32,554 nt of DNA from Microcoleus asticus IPMA8. Its GTDB lineage: Bacteria > Cyanobacteriota > Cyanobacteriia > Cyanobacteriales > Microcoleaceae. A program made the translations under genes and the position numbers. Positions 16,140 to 22,537 of this stretch are shown here, one piece after another (positions within the stretch are counted from its first letter, which is position 1; the number at the start of each line of letters is the position of its first letter). Under the pieces are notes generated by a model, which saw only the letters and a list, made by a program, of their open reading frames with translations, did no database searches and was not told the origin of the DNA. The DNA lies in assembly GCF_013179805.1 (NCBI RefSeq), contig NZ_SRRZ01000086.1, positions 1-32,554 of the forward strand, written 5' to 3'.

Positions 16140-16598
16140 ATGAACTACCCTACTTGGAAGAATAATTTGGAATCCTCGTTTTTAGATAGCGACGCATCGG
16201 CAGTTGACAAGCGTCCTTTAGTGTTGGCTGTAGACGACAATCACGACAACTTAGAGCTGCTGACACAAATACTCGATTTATTCGGCTGCGAGTGCATGGG
16301 AGCTGGGGACGGCTACGCAGCTATTTCAGCAGCAGTCGATCGACCTCCCGACCTAATCGTACTCGACATTTGCCTGCCGGATATAGACGGTATAGAAGTA
16401 GTAAAACGCATCCAACAAAACCCGGAGCTCAGACATATTCCGATTGTGGCTGTCACTGCACTAGCAAAAGCAGAAGACCGCGATCGGATTCTCCAAGCCG
16501 GCTGCGTTGAATACATTTCTAAACCTTTTAACATCAAGGATTTAGAAATAATTATCCGCCAGCACCTCAACTCTCAGATGTTTCTGGTTGAGTTTTAG
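16140..16598 (+). CDS. Stand-alone response regulator (CheY-like receiver)
   Basis: A 152-residue protein: a 25-residue N-terminal tail followed by one receiver domain and no output domain. It has the acidic pair Asp32-Asp33, phospho-acceptor Asp76 in LIVLDICLPDIDG, Thr106 and Lys128 (ISKPF), so it should accept phosphate from a kinase not identified here. The ATG at 16140 is preferred; an in-frame ATG at 16062 would add 26 residues with a poor sequence. No clear ribosome site precedes it and a CGATCG hairpin lies immediately upstream. Its last 32 nt overlap the end of the convergent DUF2294 gene, where the 11-mer GTTGAGTTTTA is duplicated. It may act by protein-protein interaction, for example on a cyanobacterial kinase in trans. 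Confidence 0.9.
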   Translation: MNYPTWKNNLESSFLDSDASAVDKRPLVLAVDDNHDNLELLTQILDLFGCECMGAGDGYAAISAAVDRPPDLIVLDICLPDIDGIEVVKRIQQNPELRHIPIVAVTALAKAEDRDRILQAGCVEYISKPFNIKDLEIIIRQHLNSQMFLVEF

Positions 16599-16995
16599 GT
16601 TGAGTTTTAGACTGGGAACTAGAATCGCGAACTTTAGGTGCAGACTCCAAAATTGCGATCGTTCCGGTGCGGCCCGTCTCCAAGGTCGCATCGCTGAGCA
16701 AATCAGTTACTCCCACACCCAAAACCTCTTTGATTAAGTCTTTCAGTTGCCCTTCTAGGACTGATTCTAATTCCGTTCGCACCTGCCAAGCCAAATCTTG
16801 CTGACCGTTCTCAGCCAGCAGTTTTTCTGGTTGAGTAACCCCATTTTCGATCACAATTATCAACTTGTCATCCACAAGATGGCATAGCGGTTGACTCGTT
16901 TGTTGTCCGAGTTGAGAACGGTACAAAGCTTGAATCCCCTGCGAAAGACTCCGTTCTAATTTCCCGCGAGTAGGTTCTAAGGTTTCGCCGGTCAT
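16567..16995 (-). CDS. DUF2294 domain protein
   Basis: A 142-residue protein. Residues about 10-118 fit DUF2294 (RGKLERSLSQGIQALYRSQL; QVRTELESVLEGQLKDLIKEVLG), ending in a charged, Gln/Lys/Thr/Ser-rich tail (SKTQPKTQPETSES) encoded by the duplicated 11-mer at the overlap with the response-regulator gene. The family is widespread in Bacillus and cyanobacteria and its function is unknown; I do not infer one. No signal peptide or membrane segment. ATG start at 16995. It overlaps the convergent receiver gene by 32 nt, so the two messages could form antisense duplexes at their 3' ends. Confidence 0.85.
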   Translation of the reverse strand: MTGETLEPTRGKLERSLSQGIQALYRSQLGQQTSQPLCHLVDDKLIIVIENGVTQPEKLLAENGQQDLAWQVRTELESVLEGQLKDLIKEVLGVGVTDLLSDATLETGRTGTIAILESAPKVRDSSSQSKTQPKTQPETSES

Positions 16996-17319
16996 ATTTT
17001 TTAATTAAAAAAAGATCGCTCAAAAACACACTTATTGAAGAAGGAAGTTCGGCAGCGAGCAATGTACGGGATGTAAAGGAGGGAAAAAGTCAGAAGCAAT
17101 GTAATATCTTATGTTTCAGCAATGAAGAACGTGCTCATCGTCAGGACGATTGCTAAGCCCAGGCGCATCTAAATTTTACAGTCAATTTTGATGAAATTAT
17201 TGTGGGGTATCTCGCCCGCCCGAAAAATACAACGCAAGATGCAGAAAAGCTTATAACAGTTAACAGTTAACTGGTAAAAGTTAACTGTTAACTGTTATAT
17301 GTTAGCAACAACTGTCGCG
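16996..17319. other. Intergenic gap between DUF2294 and BON genes
   Basis: These 324 nt contain no supported gene. An AAGGAGGG sequence near 17076 is not followed by a usable ORF. The right end contains a perfect 21-bp hairpin (listed separately). The DUF2294 promoter should lie near 17000-17060. Confidence 0.4.
17252..17299. terminator. Perfect 21-bp inverted repeat built from AACAGTT heptamers
   Basis: The arm 17252-17272 (containing AACAGTTAACAGTTAACT) is an exact reverse complement of 17279-17298/9, with a 6-nt loop GGTAAA. It lies 20 nt beyond the 3' end of the BON gene. It could terminate that gene, but its arms are heptamer repeats in opposite orientation, so it may instead be a repeat product. 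Confidence 0.65.
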
Positions 17320-17697
17320 CTAGCCTACAGTAACTTGATTCGTTTCCACCCCAGTTGCACCCTTGACACCTTTAGCAATTGTCACCAACTTGGTGACAAT
17401 TGCCTGATCGGGAACTGTACCTTTGAGAACCACCGTAGAGCCGTGTTGAGCCACATAAACAGTCTCAATATCTGCAACATCTGGATTTGCATCAAAAGCC
17501 TGAGCCACCCGTTTAGCTAAACCGCTTTCATCGTATTCTCCATTCAATCCCATGCGTTCCGCCGGAACTGTCTGAGCGCTCGCAGCAGGTTGAGCTTGAG
17601 CTTGAGCTTGAGCTACAGGTGCTTGGTAAGCAGGAGCGTCAACAGTTTCTTGATTTTCAAGTTTTTCTAAACCAAACAATCTTTTTAGCCAACCCAT
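17320..17697 (-). CDS. BON-domain protein
   Basis: A 125-residue protein. Residues 1-25 are a short basic leader (MGWLKRLFGLEKLE) without a clear signal peptide. Residues about 26-48 are an Ala/Gln-rich linker (AQAQAQAQ) encoded by a TTGAGC hexamer repeat (17590-17613 on the plus strand), so its length may vary. Residues about 60-124 form a BON domain (VAQAFDANPDVADIETVYVAQHGSTVVLKGTVPDQAIVTK in outline), a fold often linked to membrane or envelope binding. The end VTVG is typical. It lies alone, divergent from nothing close by, and a 21-bp hairpin follows it. The target and localisation are unknown. Confidence 0.88.
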   Translation of the reverse strand: MGWLKRLFGLEKLENQETVDAPAYQAPVAQAQAQAQPAASAQTVPAERMGLNGEYDESGLAKRVAQAFDANPDVADIETVYVAQHGSTVVLKGTVPDQAIVTKLVTIAKGVKGATGVETNQVTVG

Positions 17698-17810
17698 AGA
17701 GTTTGTCCTCCCACAAAGTTTGTGTTAATTGACGTGTTAATTGACAGGTGGCACGTCGCGGTGCAATTGTTAATCTCAATACCAGGAATTACGATCGCAC
17801 CCTGGGACGC

Positions 17811-17877
17811 AGAAACCGGATTTTTCTACAAAAAACTATCTTCCAGACATCCGCCCCGGTAGAAAAACCCAGTTTGT
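17811..17877. repeat. Foldback pair with GAAACC cores
   Basis: AAACCGGATTTTTCTA (17813-17828) and TAGAAAAACCCAGTTT (17860-17875) are reverse complements at 14 of 16 positions, with about 31 nt between. This is the same architecture as the elements at 21841 and 24627: two inverted GAAACC-type modules 30-40 nt apart. It lies in the gap between the BON and GH13 genes. Confidence 0.5.
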
Positions 17878-17962
17878 TGAGTTTGGTGCGACAGTCGTAA
17901 ATACAATTTACTGTTCTACAACTTCGCCCATCATCTGCCTGGAGACATAAATTCTCCGGCGG

Positions 17963-19618
17963 TCAAACAAATACCTGCGCTGACCATTCCGGCAAATCAA
18001 ACTTAAACCCTTCTTCCCCAACTTCTACAATTTTATTGTACATCCACTCATGCCAAGTTCCTGCTGCGGGAAAGTTAGGAATGCAGTAACAAGATAGATA
18101 AGTATCCGAAAAATTTCCCACAACTACTGCTCGCGTTCCCTCATCGCTCCAGCGGCAGTAAGCGAGGACTTTGGCTTCCGCATTTTCGTGGAAAAATTCA
18201 ATATTTTCCGTGTAAAGTGCCGGGATTTTTTGCCGCAGCCGAATCACGTGTTTGTAGTATTCCAACAACTCATGATTTGGCTGATTTTCCAACAAAGACC
18301 ATTGCAGTTTATTCGGCTGGTTGGGAGTTTGCCGAGTGGATTGTCCAAACTCTTCCCCCATCCACAGCATCGGTATTCCTACTGCGGTTACTAACAAAAC
18401 TGCTCCCAATTTAGCTCGTTTAAAAGCAGCTTCTCGGTCGAGATTCGGAAAGCTTGGTTCCGCCAGCAAGTGGTCGCGGTCGTGACTGGCTAAATAATTG
18501 ATAACATTAGTTGTTTTTTGATAGCCTTGTTGTTTGGCATCCAGAGCTTGCTTGAGATTTTCGAGATCGAAACGATCCCCGGCGAGATTTTCTATAGCAA
18601 AAATGCGAAAACTTTCGTGCCAGCAACCGTCCATCGGCCCGTCCGCAGCCACGAGTTCGGTAAGTTCGGGAATGTGTTCTGCTACGTTGTAAAATGGCTT
18701 GTCGCCGGCGGTTTTTTTCGCTTCGCGAGTTATCCAGTGCAGGAAATCTCGATTGTCCAACTGCCGCACTGCATCGTAGCGAATGCCGTCGATATGATAT
18801 TCTTGAATCCAGAAATTAACGACATCGCCGATGAATTTCCAAGCGGGACGAATGCCGAGTTTTGAGTCGAAGTTATCGTAGTTAAACTCCGGGCCCCAGT
18901 AGTTAGCGGGATCTTCGGGATAGTGTTTGTCGCGGTAGTACCAATAATTGCGATCGATGAGCAATAAGGGACATTCTTCATCGCAGTGGTTGTAAATGCC
19001 GTCCAGAATCACCCGAATGCCCCGTCTGTGGCATTCGTCAATCAATTGCTTCAAATCTGCGGTTGCACCGTAGCTGGACTCTACGGCAAAGAAATCGCGG
19101 ACTTTGTAGCCCCAGCTATAATCGCCCCGATATTCATTAACTGGCATTAGTTCGATCGCATTTATCCCCAAATCGCACAGATAATCTAATTTCTCGATCG
19201 CCTGCTGGAATTTACCGCCACTGTCGGAACCATCTGCACCGGAAAAATCAGCAACGTGAAGTTCGTAAATAACTAATTCTTCATTTTCGGGGAGTTTTTT
19301 GTCGTCGTGCTGCCAAACATAGGTATCAATAATTCGCGCGCCTGCTTTGATGCGAATTGTACTTGTATTAGTAGTGCGGTCAATTTCAGTAGCGTAGGGA
19401 TCGTTGACTTCTACCCATTCGTCGGGTTCACAACAGGGACTTTGCGATTGAACTCGGAATTTGTATTGATAAATACCGTCTTCTAACTGAATTAGAGTGC
19501 GGAAATAACCTCTGTCATCTTTTTCTAAAGCAGTTTCTTCCCATAAGCAAAAGGAGCCGAGCAGTGTAGCTGCTTTGTTGTTGGGAGCGAAGAGTTTAAA
19601 TTCAATTGCAGCGGCCAT
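17963..19618 (-). CDS. GH13 alpha-amylase-family protein with N-terminal CBM48/isoamylase-like domain
   Basis: A 551-residue glycoside hydrolase. Residues 4-95 form a CBM48/isoamylase-N-like beta domain (EFKLFAPNNKAATLLGSF, YQYKFRV). The catalytic barrel from about 115 has region I DGIYNH (206-211), nucleophile Asp282 in DGIRYDAV, acid Glu314 in YNVAEHIPE and the third carboxylate Asp380 in ASHD. A C-terminal beta domain follows from about 475. All three catalytic residues are present, so it should be active on alpha-glucans such as glycogen or maltodextrin, as a branching or debranching-type enzyme or an alpha-amylase; the exact activity cannot be read from sequence. No signal peptide, so it should be cytoplasmic. 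ATG start at 19618. It is alone in its transcription unit. Confidence 0.92.
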   Translation of the reverse strand: MAAAIEFKLFAPNNKAATLLGSFCLWEETALEKDDRGYFRTLIQLEDGIYQYKFRVQSQSPCCEPDEWVEVNDPYATEIDRTTNTSTIRIKAGARIIDTYVWQHDDKKLPENEELVIYELHVADFSGADGSDSGGKFQQAIEKLDYLCDLGINAIELMPVNEYRGDYSWGYKVRDFFAVESSYGATADLKQLIDECHRRGIRVILDGIYNHCDEECPLLLIDRNYWYYRDKHYPEDPANYWGPEFNYDNFDSKLGIRPAWKFIGDVVNFWIQEYHIDGIRYDAVRQLDNRDFLHWITREAKKTAGDKPFYNVAEHIPELTELVAADGPMDGCWHESFRIFAIENLAGDRFDLENLKQALDAKQQGYQKTTNVINYLASHDRDHLLAEPSFPNLDREAAFKRAKLGAVLLVTAVGIPMLWMGEEFGQSTRQTPNQPNKLQWSLLENQPNHELLEYYKHVIRLRQKIPALYTENIEFFHENAEAKVLAYCRWSDEGTRAVVVGNFSDTYLSCYCIPNFPAAGTWHEWMYNKIVEVGEEGFKFDLPEWSAQVFV

Positions 19619-20331
19619 GAATAGCTTGTTTGCAGAGCTTATAACTGTGATTAGTATTCATTGTTACCATTTTGCAAATCAGTCGCCATCGTTCTTAAGA
19701 GTTAAACCTGTAACTCTTATGTTGTCAGGCAGTTATGGCCGCACCCCGAGGATTTAGTAGTAGTAGACACCCTAGCGGTTGAGTAAGGTGCGCCGCTAAG
19801 CACCCGGAGGCCAGATTTAAATCAATCAAAAATGTAGTTAAAGTAACTAAAAAATATTAAGCGCTGTTTATGAAAAGTAATTTAACTTTTGATAACTAAA
19901 TAAATCGTGATAAAAATTTAATAATTGTAACTAAAGGAACATTTTTTCGCTGACAGAGCTAATACTGTAGAAAGATGTCTTTTTAAGCGGAAAAGGGGAG
20001 GATCGGCTTGTAATTGGAAGGCAAGGAAAACCAGAAACATGAATGCTTTATTCAACTGGATTTTCGGGCGATCGACTTTAACTCAAGTTTGAGCCGAGAA
20101 GAGCAATGATTATTTTTGCTTATGCCTTGGCAGCACTTGTTTTATAGTTCTTGACTGGCAAACTTTGCAGAACCAAAATCAGCTTTAACGACTGCTGCTA
20201 CCTCAGTAATTGGTAATCGGTGAAAATCTCATCCGTCCCTGTTACCCGTTAGATATTCCGAGCAGCGGCTCTAGGGTTCTAAAAGTTTAATGTGGGATGT
20301 TGGCAAATTACCGTTACTGTAAAACTCTGGA
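19619..20331. other. Long gap (713 nt) preceding the small ORF at 20332
   Basis: No gene is supported here. A 17-codon ORF at 20039 (MNALFNWIFG...) follows AAGGGGAGG at some distance but is too short to claim. A GC-rich stretch near 19766-19805 contains overlapping small inverted repeats (TAGCGG/CCGCTA; GGTGC/GCACC). The 350 nt before 20332 look like an untranslated leader. No riboswitch consensus could be matched. Confidence 0.4.
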
Positions 20332-20589
20332 GTGTTAAAAATGCTAAAACAAATGTGCTGGTTGCCCAGATTGGGAGGCAATGGAGAAAAGATATTGCAC
20401 TTGCGCACCGAAGCCCGTCAAGCGTGGCGGCCTTACACAGCTTTTCCGCAGTTCGCTGCACCCGACTACCGGGAACCGGGCGGTTCTAACGGATGGGCAA
20501 CATTTCAGAAGCTGAAAACTCAAGGGTGGAATTTAATTTCGACTGAAGAAGGGCAGCAGTCGATGTTTGGCGAACAGAAAAGTGCTTAA
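20332..20589 (+). CDS. Small hypothetical protein
   Basis: An 85-residue frame from a GTG at 20332; the ATG at 20341 would give 82 residues (MLKQMCWLPRLGG). The central part (RQAWRPYTAFPQFAAPDYREP) is rich in aromatic residues and Pro, followed by a hydrophilic C-terminus. There is no signal peptide, membrane helix or known motif. I do not recognise it. A strong factor-independent terminator starts 21 nt after the stop, which supports a real transcription unit ending here. It has no strong ribosome site. It could alternatively be a regulatory RNA with a chance ORF. Confidence 0.5.
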   Translation: MLKMLKQMCWLPRLGGNGEKILHLRTEARQAWRPYTAFPQFAAPDYREPGGSNGWATFQKLKTQGWNLISTEEGQQSMFGEQKSA

Positions 20590-20609
20590 AAAACCACAAT
20601 CCGCAATAA

Positions 20610-20639
20610 AAAAAGAAGAGGAGTTTACCTCTTCTTTTT
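20610..20639. terminator. Strong bidirectional factor-independent terminator
   Basis: AAAAAGAAGAGG (20610-20621) pairs perfectly with CCTCTTCTTTTT (20628-20639) across the loop AGTTTA: a 12-bp stem with U-runs in both directions. It ends the small ORF on the plus strand and could also back up cphB on the minus strand. Confidence 0.9.
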
Positions 20640-20656
20640 ATGAGTTCTCAACGAAG

Positions 20657-20680
20657 TATCGGGGTTTAAAAACCCTGATA
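20657..20680 (-). terminator. Hairpin downstream of cphB
   Basis: TATCGGGGTT-TAAA-AACCCTGATA forms a 10-bp stem with one wobble pair about 77 nt beyond the cphB stop. With the next hairpin at 20610 it probably ends cphB transcription. Confidence 0.5.
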
Positions 20681-20756
20681 TTTCCTTGAAGCGGTAAGGT
20701 GCGCACTGCCCACCCTACATAATTTTGAGATTTACTATGGCGGCGTTGGAAATAAA

Positions 20757-21602
20757 TTAGGCGATCGCCGTTTCCCTATCTGCTGTAGTTGTTACGTTAT
20801 CGAGCACCGGCTGGTGAGTTTTCAAGTTAAACCGGTATCCGTGGGGGAGGATGTGCAACTTGGCGCCGCAAATAGCCAAACCCTCATCCTTCAACCGTCC
20901 TTCCATATTGTCGTGGAGTTTTTCCGACTCGTCGATGATAGTTACAGCGCTTTCGCCAATAACTTCCAACTCGTCACCGCTGACTAAAATAGCTGTATTT
21001 TCGTCAATACCAAATCCCAACACGGCCGGTTGCAGCAAGAGTGCCGTAACTAAGCGTCCGAGACGGCCTCGCTGGGCGAAGTGCTGGTCGATGACAACTC
21101 CCGGCAGGAAACCCATTCCCGGGCCCATTGCTACCACATCAACGCGGGGATTTGTCTCCGAGTCTCCTTCAATAATCATCATGTCTGGCATCATGGCCGC
21201 GCCGGCACTGGTGCCGCCAACGATCGCCCCTTCAGAGTAGCGTTTGTGCATAGCTACGTCGAGTTGGGTGTCTTTCAAGCAGCTAATAATCCGCGCTTGA
21301 TCTCCGCCGGTAAAGAATATGCCAGTGGCTTGTTCGATGGCTTCTAAATAATCTGGATTTTTGGCATCTTCGGGTGTCTGGGTGTCAACAACTCGCACAT
21401 CTTCAGCGCCGAGTCGCTCAAACACTCGGATGTAATTATCTCCTACTTCTCCCGGCAAGCTGGTTGCAGCCGTCATGATCACAATGTGGGCTTTAGTTCC
21501 TCCGGCGCACCGCAAGAATTCCCGCAGAATTTTACACTCCCCCTCTTTGTCTTCTGCGCCCCCAATAATTAGCAACTTTCCCTGATTTTCGTTGCTCGCC
21601 AT
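20757..21602 (-). CDS. cphB: Cyanophycinase
   Basis: It cleaves cyanophycin (multi-L-arginyl-poly-L-aspartate) to beta-Asp-Arg dipeptides in the cytoplasm. The 281-residue length is typical. The serine-protease-like triad and pocket known from the Synechocystis enzyme fall at the same numbers: nucleophile Ser132 in GGTSAGA, His174 in DQHFAQRGR, Glu201 in GIDENTAI, with Asp172, Gln173, Arg178, Arg180 and Arg183 (numbering compared from memory). GGAEDK near the start is the family's N-terminal motif. The start has GGAG 7 nt upstream. An NtcA-like palindrome lies 71 nt before the ATG. It is divergent from cphA2, with a small conserved ORF between; in most cyanobacteria cphB sits beside cphA1 in the same direction. 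Confidence 0.97.
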   Translation of the reverse strand: MASNENQGKLLIIGGAEDKEGECKILREFLRCAGGTKAHIVIMTAATSLPGEVGDNYIRVFERLGAEDVRVVDTQTPEDAKNPDYLEAIEQATGIFFTGGDQARIISCLKDTQLDVAMHKRYSEGAIVGGTSAGAAMMPDMMIIEGDSETNPRVDVVAMGPGMGFLPGVVIDQHFAQRGRLGRLVTALLLQPAVLGFGIDENTAILVSGDELEVIGESAVTIIDESEKLHDNMEGRLKDEGLAICGAKLHILPHGYRFNLKTHQPVLDNVTTTADRETAIA

Positions 21603-21672
21603 ATTATCTCCACTTTTAATTTATTAAATTTCACTAAAACACAAAATTCTTCCTTCTGGAAACTGCCAAAAG

Positions 21673-21686
21673 GTATAGATAGATAC
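21673..21686 (-). promoter_or_regulatory. NtcA-like palindrome upstream of cphB
   Basis: GTA-TAGATAGA-TAC matches GTAN8TAC and lies 71 nt before the cphB ATG. No good TAN3T -10 box follows at 20-24 nt on the minus strand (AAGAAT is the nearest). The six fixed bases would occur by chance several times in a window of this size, so position is the main support. Confidence 0.4.
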
Positions 21687-21833
21687 ACAAAACTATCTGA
21701 ATTTGCTGATTCCTGGACGCACAAAACTCAAGGGTTCTGGGGTTTGTTTACTCGGGCCGCGGGCTGTAAAGATGTTTGTGCTAAAAAAAACCTACCCCCC
21801 CTAACAAAATATAGGAGGGGTGAAAAAATGAGT

Positions 21834-21948
21834 TAAATTACAGGACTTACGCGCGCGCTGGTCATAAACTCGGTTTCTGACTGGATACTTCCCTCATAAC
21901 CTCTTATTTCTCGTAGAAACCGGGTTTATGAGCGTAAGTCCTAAATTA
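21834..21948. mobile_element. MITE-like foldback element with 7-bp target duplication
   Basis: AGGACTTACGC (21842-21852) is exactly inverted as GCGTAAGTCCT (21932-21942). Inside these, CATAAACTCGGTTTCT (21863-21878) and AGAAACCGGGTTTATG (21915-21930) pair with one mismatch. The element is about 101 nt, has no ORF, and is flanked by the direct repeat TAAATTA (21834-21840 and 21942-21948), as expected of a target-site duplication. It sits between the cphB promoter and the small ORF at 21962. Confidence 0.72.
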
Positions 21949-21961
21949 GTACGATCGCCCG

Positions 21962-22159
21962 TTAGTGCGATCCCTCAATCAAATTGCTCAATACCGTACG
22001 CGCCCGTTCTAAAGGTAGGTGTCTGGGTTTGCCATTCCAGACAATCTGATATTCGTTGCTGTTTTGGCCGTCGCCGTAGCCAGAAATTAGCTTCCGGTGA
22101 AATGCTTCCTCAGCTAATTGGTGAACTTGATCCCTGAGAGCAGTTTGTGCGATCTTCAT
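21962..22159 (-). CDS. Small conserved cyanobacterial hypothetical protein between cphB and cphA2
   Basis: A 65-residue protein starting MKIAQTALRDQVHQLAEEAF from the ATG at 22159; an in-frame frame extension to 22201 would add 14 residues with a poor start. The central part HRKLISGYGDGQNSNEYQIVW and the end KPRHLPLERARTVLSNLI look conserved and globular (helix, then strands, then helix). It has no signal peptide, no membrane segment and no known motif. It resembles small uncharacterised cyanobacterial proteins I have seen, but I know no function. It is on the same strand as cphB, 360 nt upstream, with the foldback element between them. Association with cyanophycin metabolism is only positional. 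Confidence 0.7.
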   Translation of the reverse strand: MKIAQTALRDQVHQLAEEAFHRKLISGYGDGQNSNEYQIVWNGKPRHLPLERARTVLSNLIEGSH

Positions 22160-22264
22160 AAATTTGCTGCTTCTTATATTCTTCTTCACAGTCATAAACA
22201 ATTATAAGTGGGCAGTGCACCTCTCAAAGGTTATAGCTTTTTTTCTGCCGGGGGCAAGGAAGTA

Positions 22265-22334
22265 GAGTGCTTAGCTATAAGTCCTCAGTCATAGGTGCTC
22301 AGTCTTAGGTGCTCAGTCATCAGTGCTTAGTTAG
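22265..22334. repeat. 14-nt tandem repeat, five units
   Basis: Units begin at 22265, 22279, 22293, 22307 and 22321; the consensus is RAGTGCTYAGTCAT, i.e. two degenerate heptamers. The third and fourth units (AGGTGCTCAGTCTT and AGGTGCTCAGTCAT) differ at one base. It lies about 110 nt upstream of the NtcA-like box of cphA2. Confidence 0.8.
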
Positions 22335-22375
22335 ATGTTGAAGGAAGAAGAAATATTTTCCCACTCTTCCCCTCT

Positions 22376-22405
22376 CCCCACTCCTCCACTCCCCACTCCC
22401 CCACT
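22376..22405. repeat. C-rich CCCCACT tandem repeat
   Basis: CCCCACT and its 8-nt variants CCTCCACT and CCCCCACT repeat four times. CCCC-rich heptamers are a known short tandem repeat type in filamentous cyanobacteria. Confidence 0.7.
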
Positions 22406-22441
22406 CCCGCGATGCTGAAGGCAGAATTGGTCGGAGTGTTT

Positions 22442-22482
22442 GTATCAACTGCTACTGCAATATCTATGCCTGCGGGTAGTAT
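22442..22482 (+). promoter_or_regulatory. NtcA-activated type promoter of cphA2
   Basis: GTA-TCAACTGC-TAC (22442-22455) is an exact GTAN8TAC NtcA box. Twenty-one nt after it TAGTAT (22477-22482) matches the TAN3T -10 box, within the 20-24 nt spacing typical of NtcA-activated promoters. Transcription would start near 22489, giving a leader of about 50 nt before the ATG at 22538. NtcA is the cyanobacterial nitrogen regulator, which fits a nitrogen-storage gene. Confidence 0.72.
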
Positions 22483-22537
22483 CTAATGCACCGACAATAG
22501 AGTTAATGTGGAAAATTGACGAAAAGGAGGTTAGAAA

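Larger units (their letters stand above)
22160..22537. other. cphA2 upstream region with tandem repeats and NtcA-type promoter
   Basis: These 378 nt hold no gene. From left to right they contain a 14-nt tandem repeat (22265-22334), a C-rich tandem repeat (22376-22405), the NtcA-type promoter (22442-22482) and the cphA2 leader with AAGGAGG at 22524-22530. Confidence 0.7.

Noticed and set aside
20039..20092. 17-codon ORF MNALFNWIFG...
   Set aside because: Too short and without recognised family; could be a leader peptide but nothing supports it.
20205..20255. Cobalamin-riboswitch-like stretch with GGTGAAAATC and CCGTCCC
   Set aside because: The GGGAA upstream element and the CCCGCAACTGT-type box are missing, and the following ORF has no link to cobalamin.
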